Below, one piece after another: positions 54,943-64,000 of a stretch of DNA of 64,000 bases. The DNA lies in the NCBI GenBank assembly GCA_014925825.1, contig JACGCK010000104.1:1-64000 (forward strand), written 5' to 3'. The first letter of the stretch is position 1. Each line of letters starts with the position of its first letter. The position numbers and the translations under genes are program-made. This DNA is from Pholiota molesta (Eukaryota > Basidiomycota > Agaricomycetes > Agaricales > Strophariaceae). The notes under the pieces were generated by a model. That model saw nothing but the letters and a program-made list of their open reading frames with translations. It was not told the origin of the DNA and did not search any database.

Positions 54943-55440
54943 GGAGGGGTGGCGGGTGCGAGATGCCCCGTGCGCCTGCACGGCTGCACGAACTCGCCCC
55001 TATGGCACAAGGTAGGGCAGAGGGCAGGTAGGACAGAGGGGCGGCATCGTCGTCAGCCGCGGCCATGTCGTCCTCCGTCATCGTCTGTCGCGCCCGTGAC
55101 GGCGCAAGGAAGGGCAGAGGGCGAGGCGTCGTCGGGGTAATCCATTGTCGAGGGCGGCGAGCCACCACCAACCAGTTCCGGGTGTTGAAACTTGGCGTTG
55201 GCGGCACTGCACGTCAGCAGTGGCAAGCCACACTGCCGCAACTGCGCTGGGTGGTGGTGGTCGTCATTCCGCCTGCTGCGATCGCCGTTGCACTCGCCCA
55301 CTCCGCCCACTGCGATCGCGGTTGTGCCGTCGCACTCGCCTCCGCTGTTTTCACTCTGCTGCCATTGTGCGTGCTGTGGGTGCGTCTCGCACTTGCCATT
55401 GTGCTAGCGGGGTAGGGCGAATGGGGTCAGTGGGAAACAA
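54943..55440. repeat. GC-rich region, continuation across X2
   Basis: It carries the same motifs as 48890-50149 (GCCGCGGCCATGTCGTC near 55056, CCAGTTCCGGGTG near 55170), so X2 inserted within one GC-rich tract. No credible gene. Confidence 0.55.
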
Positions 55441-56830
55441 TGGGCGGTAAGCAGCGGCATACCTGGGGGATCTCCCGCTGCCCGGGTCTTCCCTGCCTTA
55501 TCCAGCCCCCATATTCTTCGCAAAAGTCGTCGACGAGGGTGGGCGTGTGTACGGTGCGTGTAGAGGAGGAGGAGAGGGCAGTGGGCGCGAGTATGTGGAG
55601 GATGAAAGACAGGAGAGGCCGTATTTGGGGTTGTTGTATAAGATTCACACGGTCACTAAAATAAACAATCAGTTACAAAAGTTACTGATCAGTCAATGAA
55701 AAGATAGAAGCGCATCAGTAAATAGGTGGTAAGTAGAAATTTGGGTGGGTAACTGAGAGTAAATCGCTTACTCCGAGAAATTTACCGTAAATACAGTAAA
55801 TACAGTAAATACAGGGCCTATAATCAACGCTGCATATGGTAAATACGGGACTTATAATCGAACCTCGCCTATCAGATTGCTTATCAGCCTATTAATAGGG
55901 TCTTGTCTTCCCAGCTCTTCAGGTTTAAACATGATTTATTCTTCATTTAATGGCATAAATATTATACTAAGCTACAGCAGGTGTGTATACTACATAATAA
56001 AGCAGTAAATAGTTCATGTTGGCTAACAGGCGGCCGTGCGGGGTGTTGATGAGCAGCAGAGCAGATGTGTGGATTACTGGTCATCACACTCACGAAGTGC
56101 GTCGGGCACGGGATTGAATTCATGCAATATGTGCACGCGTTTGCAAGCCTTTCGAATGGCCGCGGTGCAGGCGCAGACAACCCGCCATGTGCAATTGAGA
56201 GCACTGTATGTGCGAGCACGGCATCGGACCCATGCTCCACTGGCCTAGAGACGCATGGCAGCCGACACTTCAGGCGCTCGCACTTGTTGTACCCATTAGT
56301 CGATGGTCACGGGATGGCAGTGTGAGGTGCGAGATGTGAGGTGTGAGGGCCTGCCAAAGGCGCGGATGGAAGGCGCGGTATCTGGGTTGTAGTCAGTGAG
56401 CTGCAGGAAGACGCCGCGAGGCGCGAAAGACGCTCGCACCTGCCGTGCCCGTGGTGGTAGTCAATCGCTCGACTTGCCGCGACCGCGTTCATGGCCGTAA
56501 ATCAATTGATGGTCGCGGGACGGTGGTGGGACTCTGGGACGCAGAAGGCGCGAGCTGGCGTGCGCGATTGTGCACGAGGTGAGATGACCGTGGCGCCGCT
56601 GCGGCGTGTGTTCGTAGGCCTAATCGATGGTCGCGGGACGGTGGTGGCAATCTGGAACGTGGGAGGCACGAGCTCGCGTACACGAGCTGAGCGCGGTGGG
56701 ACGTCGCTTGGGCGAGAACGAACCATATGGGGCAGAGGGCAGCGGCGCCGCGGCCATCAAAGTGCGGCGTCGGCATTTGCGGCCATTTACGATCCCATTT
56801 ACCGGTTACCGTAAATTTGCGCAAATAATG
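55441..56830. other. Right part of the recombinase block, no gene recognised
   Basis: Positions 55650-55980 are AT-rich. They contain CTTACTCCGAGAAATTTACC at 55779-55798, which resembles the left end of the block (CTTACTCCGAAATATTTACC at 45396), followed by three tandem TAAATACAG units. Positions 55981-56830 are GC-richer with scattered short frames lacking recognisable domains. The block ends CAAATAATG just before TTACTTACTC. Confidence 0.5.
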
Positions 56831-57525
56831 TTACTTACTCAAAATGAGTAGGACAGATAGAATTAATTATAGTCAGGTCAATTCTTATCCAAATTTACAA
56901 TTAATTTGTTTGTTAAAAAGGTGTGTATAAAGGTACAATAATACTGCAAAATTACAAAAGTGCCCTGTTATTATTCATTGAAAAGCGCCCAAAACAGTTT
57001 TCAAGTGCCCAAAATGAGGATAAAAAGTGCATTTGCTAATAACTTGGGCAAAACAGTTAAATTTAGACACTTCAATGCTGTTAAGTTTCATGAGCAAAGA
57101 CCTTTACAGACTGGTTCAACTTGGTTGTTCTTTGGTCTCTCTAATTTTAAAATAATGACGGACTAAAGTCTGGTCTACATTATAAGTGTCTTTCAGTCTT
57201 CAATATGGCTGCAATTTGCATGGGTTATATAATTCAGTTGATCTGATCAAATCAAAGTGGGCTGTGTGTGATGGAGCATTGGACAAATAGAGGCAATCCA
57301 TGATGGCTGCAAATTACAAGGCTTATATAATGCACATTGATCTGATCAAATCTATTTGAGTAACATATCAATGATGGCAAATATCAAGCTATTTAAAGCA
57401 CTGTGGAGATAAAAACAACACGTGATGAATTGTGTGATTGATGGCATCAGTGATGGGGATAACAGCGCATACATTTTTTTTGCTTGGTGAAAAGAACTCA
57501 CTTTACTGCGTAAAGACTCGTAACA

Positions 57526-57981
57526 AGTCTGTTTCTCTGCACTATCATAATAATGTTGCCTGGAAACTGGAACATTTTGCTGCTTGTTTCTGGCAATATA
57601 AATTTTTGATAAATCTGCTGAACAAGGGCAAAGGATCAGTGCTTGGCTAGATCAGGAAATTGTGCCTGAGAACTCCTCTGGATCTTTGCTCCCAACAAAA
57701 CAGAACCTCTTGCCACATCTGAATAGCTGGCCAGAAACTCAAGTGGCCATGATGCCACCAAAGAAGGTGTGCACAAGAAAGGCAGGTGATGAGGCATATG
57801 GTGCTGGTGGAGCCAGCGGAAAGAGAGCAAAGATGCTCCATAAGGAATCTAAGGATATGCCAACTGACACTACAGTCCTTTCAGCTGTTTTCCAAGCAGC
57901 CGAACCAATGAGATCCCAGGCTTTAGCACCACTATCACAACCAACTTCAAGCTATTACCACACCAAGACTCATTTGTATTA
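57526..57981 (+). pseudogene. MULE transposase pseudogene, C-terminal part
   Basis: It follows directly after the Y2 right end. From about 57605 an open frame reads SAEQGQRISAWLDQEIVPEN, then a basic stretch (PPKKVCTRKAGDEAYGAGG) and a Ser/Pro-rich end, with a stop at 57979-57981. Its assignment to the MULE rests mainly on position: it continues the gene interrupted at 43360. Positions 57982-58252 are AT-rich with no recognisable gene. Confidence 0.5.
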
Positions 57982-58252
57982 AATTGTTTTCCAACCTCCA
58001 CTTGTTTTCCAATCTCAATACTTGTTTTGTATTATGTGTAGCTTAATAATGTACTACTATTTTCAAATGTTATACCTATGGCAATGATCTTCATCCTCTT
58101 TGTCCTCACCAAATATGTGCAATATGTCAGTGCTGAGCCCTTGCACAACCATTGGTCTCATCCTCCACACCCTTGCAAGTCGAGCCCTTCCTTGCCCACC
58201 TCATCCTCAAGAGTCAAAGGCAATCATTGTGTTGCTGACCATGCATGAAGGC

Positions 58253-59158
58253 TAGTGATCTGAGGTCCGGTTACAAGACTGGAAAAAGACCGGAAAAAAA
58301 CCGGACCTTAACCGAAGTGGACCGAAAATAGATTGGACCGATCAAGACTGCAACCGCGGTCCGGTCTGCGGTCTATCATAATTCTAAAGATCAAAAAGAC
58401 CGACGAAAACTGGTTAGGACCGGTTTCAACCAGTCTTTTAACAAGATTTTTCGTGATGTTGTAGAGCACTAAAATACCTTTTAAATGATACCAAAATTAT
58501 AATTTTAGCATGAGAAATAACAAAGATATTAATAGTTTGCGATAAAATCGTTATTTTGGGCGCTTAAAAACGCGTTTGCCTGCGATTCAATCATTAAACG
58601 TTCGCACCTTTTGAAAAGTTGCGCATAAATAGGCGATATGTATATCTACAAAACATATTTTAAATTTTATTAATTGAACAAGATCTGATTATGCTATAAT
58701 AAGATCAATATTTTCTACTTGACTTCACTATTAACAAGACGCTTTTGCCAATGTTTCATTGGTTAAAAAAGCTAGCCTTTCACAAACCAGGGTCAAAGTA
58801 TAACATTAAAATACCTATCTAACAAGCCCTTATACATAATATTCCACCAAGAACTCATTGAGATATGGGCAAATGTGCACAGGCAGTCCAATTTCTACTA
58901 TTAAAATAGTTTCTACAGGTAAAATCAATTTTAATTTGGCCCATAGACCGGTCTACAACCAGTCCTCAACCAGTCTTTAATAGGACCAGTTGAGGACCGG
59001 TTTTATGCGGTTTCTAAACTGCACAAGACCGACATAGACCAGTTTACGTCGGTCTTGTGCAGTTTTTTGCAGTCTTTAAACCATGGTTAACCGGTTGTGG
59101 TCTCGGTCCATGGCACTTAGGGCCAAAAGACCGGACCGGACCAGACCTCAGATCACTA
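58253..59158 (+). mobile_element. hAT1-D (906 bp)
   Basis: Termini and interior match the other hAT1 copies, in the same orientation as A and C. Left flank ATGAAGGC and right flank GTTGCCGA differ, so no TSD is present. Its right end abuts the gypsy-2 remnant. Confidence 0.9.
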
Positions 59159-62100
59159 GTTGCCGAACCCGTGCGGATCACTACAGACCACAGAAATCCA
59201 ATAGCCGGTACACAATACCGCAGAAACGGAATAGGCACAACCAGATCCTCATTAATTTGATAAATTCAGAAATAGAAATCCAAAAAACCAAAAATGATCA
59301 ACTCGAGATAAACAACCTGTCTCAAAATCTCGCCTAAAAATATGGCAAAAAGAAGAAAGAGATCCCTGTCGAACAACAGATTCCCAAAGAATATCACGAG
59401 TACCTAAGCATATTCAGTGAAGAAGAATCCAATAGACTACCAAAACAAAGATTCTGGGACCATGCAATAAACCTCAAAGAAGGTTGGAAACCAAAATCCT
59501 GTAAAATCTACAACCTTTCACCTGAGGAACAAACAGAACTCGACAAATTTCTCCACGAACAAGAAAAAAAGGGGTACATTCGACCCTCAACATCGCCGAT
59601 TGCATCCCCCTTCTTTTTTGTTGGAAAGAAGGATGGAAAGAAACGACCCACTCAAGATTACCGAAGACTAAATGAAGGAATGATTAAGAACCAGTATCCC
59701 CTCCCTCTTATATCCAAAATCATTGACAAAATTGGAAGAGCTAAACCAAAATTCTTCACAAAAATGGATGTAAGATGGGGATACAACAACATACAAATCA
59801 AAGAAGGAGATGAACACAAGGCTGCCTTCAAGATGAATCAAGGACTGTTCGAACCCCTTGTTATGTTCTTTGGCCTTTGCAATTCCCCTGCAACCTTCCA
59901 AGCATTTATGGACACAATCTTCCATGATCTCATCCTTGAAGGATGGGTCATTGTTTACATGGACGACATCCTTATCTTTACTCAAACCAAAAAGACACTC
60001 GAAGAGCTCACAAAGAGAGTCTTAAAAATCCTTAAAGATAATGACCTCTACCTCAAACCTGAGAAATGTTTCTTTAAACAAACACAAATCGAATACCTTG
60101 GTTTAATCCTCGAAGAAGGGAAAATCCTGATGGACCAAGCAAAACTCCAAGGACTCAAGGAATGGCCAATCCCGAACAAACTTAAAGATGTCCGATCCTT
60201 CCTAGGATTCAGAAACTTCTATCGGAAATTTATCAAGGACTACATGTGACATGCCCAACCTCTGCACGAGTTACTCCGAAAAGAACAAAAATTTGAATGG
60301 ACCACAGAAAGACAAAAAGCTTTTGACCTCCTAAAGAAATGGTTCACAGAAGAACCGGTACTCATGATGCCCGACCAAATGAAACCCTGCCAAATTGAAT
60401 GTGATGCTTCCAAATATGCAACAGGAGCTGTCTTAACCCAATGCGACATCAATGGAGCCCGACATCCTGTTCTATTCCACTCCAAATCCTTCTCAGAAAC
60501 TGAATGAAATTATGAGATCTATGACCGCAAACTCCTCGCCATGATTCGTGCTCTCGAAGAATGGAGACACCTCATCCAAGGAGGACGGCACACGACCACA
60601 ATTTACTCTGACCACAAAAACCTGACTTACTGGAAAGAACCTCAGAAGCTCAACCGACAACAAGCCCGATGGACACAAACTTTATCCGAATATGACATAG
60701 AACTAATCCACAAACCTGGCAATCAAATGCTTATTGCCAACCTCCTATCAAGAAGAGCTGATCATATTCCAAAAGAAGATAATGACAACAAAGACATCAC
60801 TGTACTTAGTGCTTGAAAGTCCGGTCCAGTCCGGTCTTTTGCCCATATTTGGCAAGACCGAGACCGAGACCGGTCTTTCAGTTTTCGAAGACTGCAAAAA
60901 ACTGGACTGGACTGACTTGAACCAGTCTTTTGCGGTCTCAATCGGTTCAAAGACTGGTTAAGACCGGTTACGGTCCAAACCGGTCTCAACCGGTCAGAGA
61001 CCGGTCCAGACTGGTAATAGTTAGGTAGAATACTCCATGTAGTATGTAGTGCTTCAAAGAATATAGAAATCGGTGGAGAATTGAGTGAGAAACAATTAAA
61101 ATACTAGCTAATGCAGTGGTTGAGCGCATTTTGTGATATCTCAGTCAATTCTTTACCATATATTATGATTTTATGTTTGTTAAAAGGGTAATTTTAATAT
61201 CTAACTGTATCCCAATTTGCGAAAGGGCGATGTCTATACTGAAGGAAGCATAGGCAAAAGTGTCTTTGAAGTAGTCAGAAAGAGTAGAAAAGATCGATAT
61301 TGCTATAGCTCAACCAAGTGTTTTTCAAATATTAAGGTTTAAATTGCATCCTGTAGATCTATATGTCTTCTATATATCTTTAAGTTTGCGAAAGGTACGA
61401 CCCATTAACGTTTGCACTGCGGCTAAAAGCGTTTTTAGATGCCCAAAGTAAGTACTCAAACGAAACTATTAATAACTTTGTCAATTCTCATGCTCAAAAA
61501 TATGATTTGGGCATCGTTCGAAAGGAATTTTAATGTTTTACTAGCCTACAAATTTTCACCGCCAAAGACTGGTTGGGACCGGTCCAGACCGGTTTTTGAT
61601 TGGTCCATCTGTTTTTTCAAACCTGTTGGACCGTGGACCAGACCGCGGTCTCGGTCTTTTCCGGTCCATCAATTTTCCGGTCATTTCCGGTTCAGTTCCG
61701 GTCCAGTCTCGGTTTTTTTCAGTCTTGAGACCGGACTTCCAAGCACTAACTGTACTACCCCAGAAACTCTTTGTTGACCTCGTCGACATTGACCTACAAA
61801 ACAAGATCGCCGAGTCACGATCTTATGATGCTGATGCAACTAGTGCCATCGAAATACTAAAGAAACAAGGGCCAACAACTCTACAAAAGAACCTCCAAGA
61901 ATGGACAACAGAAGAACATGAAGGAAACACTATCCTTTTCTTTAAAGGAAAAGCCTATATCCCTAAAGACGAAGAACTCTGATGAGAAATCGTCCGACGA
62001 TACCATGACTCAAGAACCGCTGGACACCCCGGTGAACTAGAAACCTTCAATGCAATCCGACAACACTATTATTGGCCACAAATGTGCCATTACATCAAGA

Positions 62101-63234
62101 AGTATGTCGAAGGATGCATGCTATGCCAAGAATTCAAAATTGACCAACACCCGGCAAACCCAAGCCTCCAACCGATTCCAGGATCAAAATCACCATGACC
62201 TTTCACAAATTGCTCAATGGATATGGTCACTGATCTCCCGTTAATCAAGGGAAAGGACTCAATTTTGTCCATAGTGGACCACGGACATACAAAGGGGATA
62301 ATACTCATCCCTTGTAACAAATCAATCAACAGTAATTTCCCAACTACTTCTTGACAAAGTCTATGCCCGATTCGGATACCCGGACTCAATTATCTCAGAC
62401 CAAGGACCTCAATTCGCCTCCAAATCCTTTGGAGAACTTCTCAAAAAGGCATTAGGGACCAACACATTCCTGACAACAGCATACCACCTTCAAGGCAATG
62501 GGACAACAGAGCAATTCAATCAAGAAATTGAAGCATACCTCTCAATTTCTTGTTCAAATAACCCCGAATCCTGGCTTGACTCTATTGGATTGCTCAAATT
62601 CACACACAACAACCGCAGACATGCAGACCAAACCCACACACCCTTTGAACTTATGTATGGAATAACCCCCAGATCATTCCCCCTACCATATGAATACACA
62701 AAATACCCTGCAGTTGAAGACCGATTCAAGAAACTAGAACAAGACTGGGCCGAAGCACTTGCTGCCTATGAATTCTCAAGATCAAAGATGGCTGAATGAC
62801 ACAAAACAAACTGGACACCATTCAAAGAAGGACAACTTGTCTGGCTGTCAACTCAAAACCTCAAGACAAATGACAATAAAAAACTGAAACCAAAACGTAT
62901 CAGACCCTGTAAAATCCTTAAAGCATTCCCAAACCAACTCACATACAAACTCAAACTCAACCCTCGATGGAAACTCCACAACAACTTCCACGCAACTCTC
63001 CTGAAACCCTATGTTGAAAATGAAACCTATGGACCACATCAAACTCAACCACCACCCGAAATCATTAACAATGAAGAAGAATACGAAATTGAGAAAATCA
63101 TGCAACATAAAAAACATGGACAAGGCTATGTCTACGAAGTAAAATGGAAGGGGTATCCCCACTCAGACAACATGTGGGAAAAAACTGATAACTTTGCCAA
63201 TGCACAACACATCCTCCAGGAATACCAACGATGA
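59159..63234 (+). pseudogene. Gypsy-2: decayed chromovirus-type pol, interrupted by hAT2
   Basis: The 5' half (LTR, gag, protease) is missing at the hAT1-D boundary. RT (59440-60240, VYMDDILIF near 59955), RNase H (~60400-60780: ECDASKYA, YSDHKN), integrase zinc finger (GHPGEL...CMLCQ) and core (MDMVTDLP, IISDQGPQ, GTTEQFNQE) and a C-terminal chromodomain (YEVKWKGYPHSDNMWE, ~63060-63230) are all recognisable. It carries seven stops (59335 TAA; 60247, 60505, 61980, 61983, 62196 and 62797 all TGA) and a frameshift near 62315. It is inactive. Confidence 0.9.
60807..61748 (+). mobile_element. hAT2 MITE in gypsy-2 (942 bp)
   Basis: TSD ACTGTACT at 60799-60806 and 61749-61756. Removing the element and one TSD rejoins the pol frame exactly (DITVL followed by PQKLF). 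It therefore inserted into gypsy-2 after that element arrived. Confidence 0.95.
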
Positions 63235-63595
63235 CACCTATCAACCAAGCTTGGACTGCGACAGAGGTGCCCTATACCTTTCAGGCAATGAAGACGACCA
63301 ATATAGTCCAGATCCTACCGACATCGAGCTTCCCATCAATGTGAATGCAATCACGCTGATGTACTTCAAAGGTCATCTCACACTCAAAAACGATCTTATT
63401 GTCTATGCTGTTGACTACTCAGTTTCAAGGGGAACAATCACCCCTCCCATTCCACCTCCGACACCTTCGATCTACGAACAAGGGATGAAACCATCATCCC
63501 TGAAAACTCTCAAAAAGTTGAAATCACTCCCAGAACTAGCTCTCAAAGCTATAAAACAAACGGTCAAGAACATATTCCAACAGAACACCCAGTAA
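63200..63595 (+). CDS. ORF downstream of gypsy-2 pol (131 aa), function unknown
   Basis: It starts at ATG 63200 and overlaps the end of pol in another frame. The protein has a hydrophobic central stretch (VNAITLMYFKGHLTL), a Pro-rich segment (PPIPPPTP) and a basic C-terminus. I recognise no domain. Several fungal gypsy elements carry extra ORFs 3' of pol, so it may be a genuine element gene, but it could be chance. Confidence 0.35.
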   Translation: MHNTSSRNTNDDTYQPSLDCDRGALYLSGNEDDQYSPDPTDIELPINVNAITLMYFKGHLTLKNDLIVYAVDYSVSRGTITPPIPPPTPSIYEQGMKPSSLKTLKKLKSLPELALKAIKQTVKNIFQQNTQ

Positions 63596-63623
63596 AAACA
63601 TCCAGATAAACCAAAACTTCAAC

Positions 63624-63923
63624 ATGCCTGACAGCTACTATACCACCACCTCCAACTTCTACCTCCTCACCCTTGATCAACCCAAAGACCTCCAAGGACT
63701 CTATGAACAATTCCCCGATGAACACTCCAACATCCGGGAAGCCCTCCGCTTCCACTCTAGCCTACAAGACCTCCACCTCAGCATACAAATGAATGCCAGA
63801 AACGCGCAAATAAACATTACAACCTACCAACGACACCTAGTCCGTCATTGGAATCTAATGTGTCAAAATCCAGTCTTCCACGAGGTTCTTGAATCATTCT
63901 GGAATATCTGCCCAGAAGGATAG
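63624..63923 (+). CDS. ORF downstream of gypsy-2 pol (99 aa), function unknown
   Basis: It starts at ATG 63624 and ends at TAG 63921-63923. It is predicted largely helical (KDLQGLYEQFPDEHSNIREA, ITTYQRHLVRHWNLMCQNPV) with no recognisable motif. It is on the same strand as pol, 28 bp after the preceding ORF. The remaining 77 bp of the window show no feature, and a 3' LTR is not seen before the edge. Confidence 0.35.
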   Translation: MPDSYYTTTSNFYLLTLDQPKDLQGLYEQFPDEHSNIREALRFHSSLQDLHLSIQMNARNAQINITTYQRHLVRHWNLMCQNPVFHEVLESFWNICPEG

Positions 63924-64000
63924 ACAATCTGAGATCCTGTTGAAATTAAACCATTCTACATATTCAACACTAGCCTACAAATCAGACACTCCACATACGA

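Larger units (their letters stand above)
45402..56830. mobile_element. Tyrosine-recombinase (Crypton-like) element or composite, 11.4 kb including X2
   Basis: It is flanked by the 10-bp direct repeat TTACTTACTC (45392-45401 and 56831-56840). The same site is present once, uninterrupted, in Y1 (16840-16849). Without X2 and one of its TSDs the block is about 6.6 kb. It encodes a tyrosine recombinase. Its ends lack good inverted repeats (CGAAATATTTACCG on the left, CGTAAATTTGCGCAAATAATG on the right). A direct repeat shared by target and both ends fits recombination at a crossover site, but an ordinary 10-bp TSD is also possible. Confidence 0.6.
43361..57525. mobile_element. Y2: second copy of element Y, inserted in the MULE and split by the recombinase block
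   Basis: The parts 43361-45401 and 56831-57525 join to match Y1 (14808-17566) nearly end to end. It carries the same hAT2 MITE with the same TSD and the same 92-aa frame. The sequence on either side belongs to one MULE gene, so Y2 inserted there as a unit. The 11.4-kb block 45402-56830 inserted later. Confidence 0.75.

Noticed and set aside
45402..56830. Starship-type giant element with a captain recombinase
   Set aside because: The recombinase carries a GCR1_C-like tail rather than a DUF3435 captain layout, reads toward the nearest end rather than inward, and the element is small and without cargo genes. Crypton-like is the simpler call.
56036..56830. Frames of 60-110 codons on both strands
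   Set aside because: No domain, overlapping on both strands, GC-biased. No support as genes.

Overview
The window is a 64-kb transposon graveyard from a filamentous fungus, most likely an Agaricomycete (basidiomycete). The reasons are GT-AG introns of about 45-65 nt, a KDZ-type transposase with CxC5/CxC6-like cysteine clusters, a tyrosine recombinase joined to a GCR1_C-like domain, a self-priming Tf1/sushi-type chromovirus and a Tad/I-like LINE tail. I see no ordinary host gene. Almost every base can be assigned to a mobile element or to a nest of them, and many insertions can be dated against each other because target-site duplications (TSDs) or uninterrupted sister copies are present in the window.

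1-18816: loop of a palindromic element (X0), hAT-like MITE hAT1-A, a decayed gypsy pol (1513-3433), then palindromic element X1 (3434-18816). X1 was successively invaded by an intact chromovirus (3614-9887), hAT1-B (11600-12503), a 5'-truncated LINE (13215-14297) and element Y1 (14808-17566, itself carrying a hAT2 MITE).

18817-31189: KDZ element KDZ1. It starts with a terminal repeat and ACCACTGGT arrays, then a tRNA-like sequence, a CpG-dense GC-rich stretch, a spliced accessory gene of unknown function (568 aa) and a spliced CxC5/CxC6 KDZ-type transposase gene (about 733 aa). Its far side is more arrays, scrambled with a retrotransposon gag fragment, and it runs into a truncated copia (28179-29999), followed by a gypsy gag remnant.

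31190-39764: hAT1-C split by a nearly LTR-identical copia (31507-35969). Then a PIF/Harbinger-like transposase pseudogene split by a small KDZ element (KDZ2, TSD CCCAAATG), followed by a fragment of X (X3).

39765-58252: hAT2, then a MULE transposase pseudogene (about 40985-43360 and 57526-57981) split by Y2. Y2 is split in turn by an 11.4-kb block (45402-56830) flanked by the direct repeat TTACTTACTC. That block carries a seven-exon tyrosine-recombinase gene (46444-48889, minus strand) and is interrupted by X2 (50150-54934), the one complete 4.8-kb palindromic element.

58253-64000: hAT1-D, then a second chromovirus-type pol (59159-63234). It is decayed by C-to-T-type stop codons and interrupted by hAT2, and two uncharacterised ORFs follow it.

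Functionally, the only plausibly active coding units are the chromovirus gag/pol, the two KDZ1 genes and the tyrosine-recombinase gene. The palindromic X family and the MITEs have no coding capacity and must depend on transposases supplied in trans.
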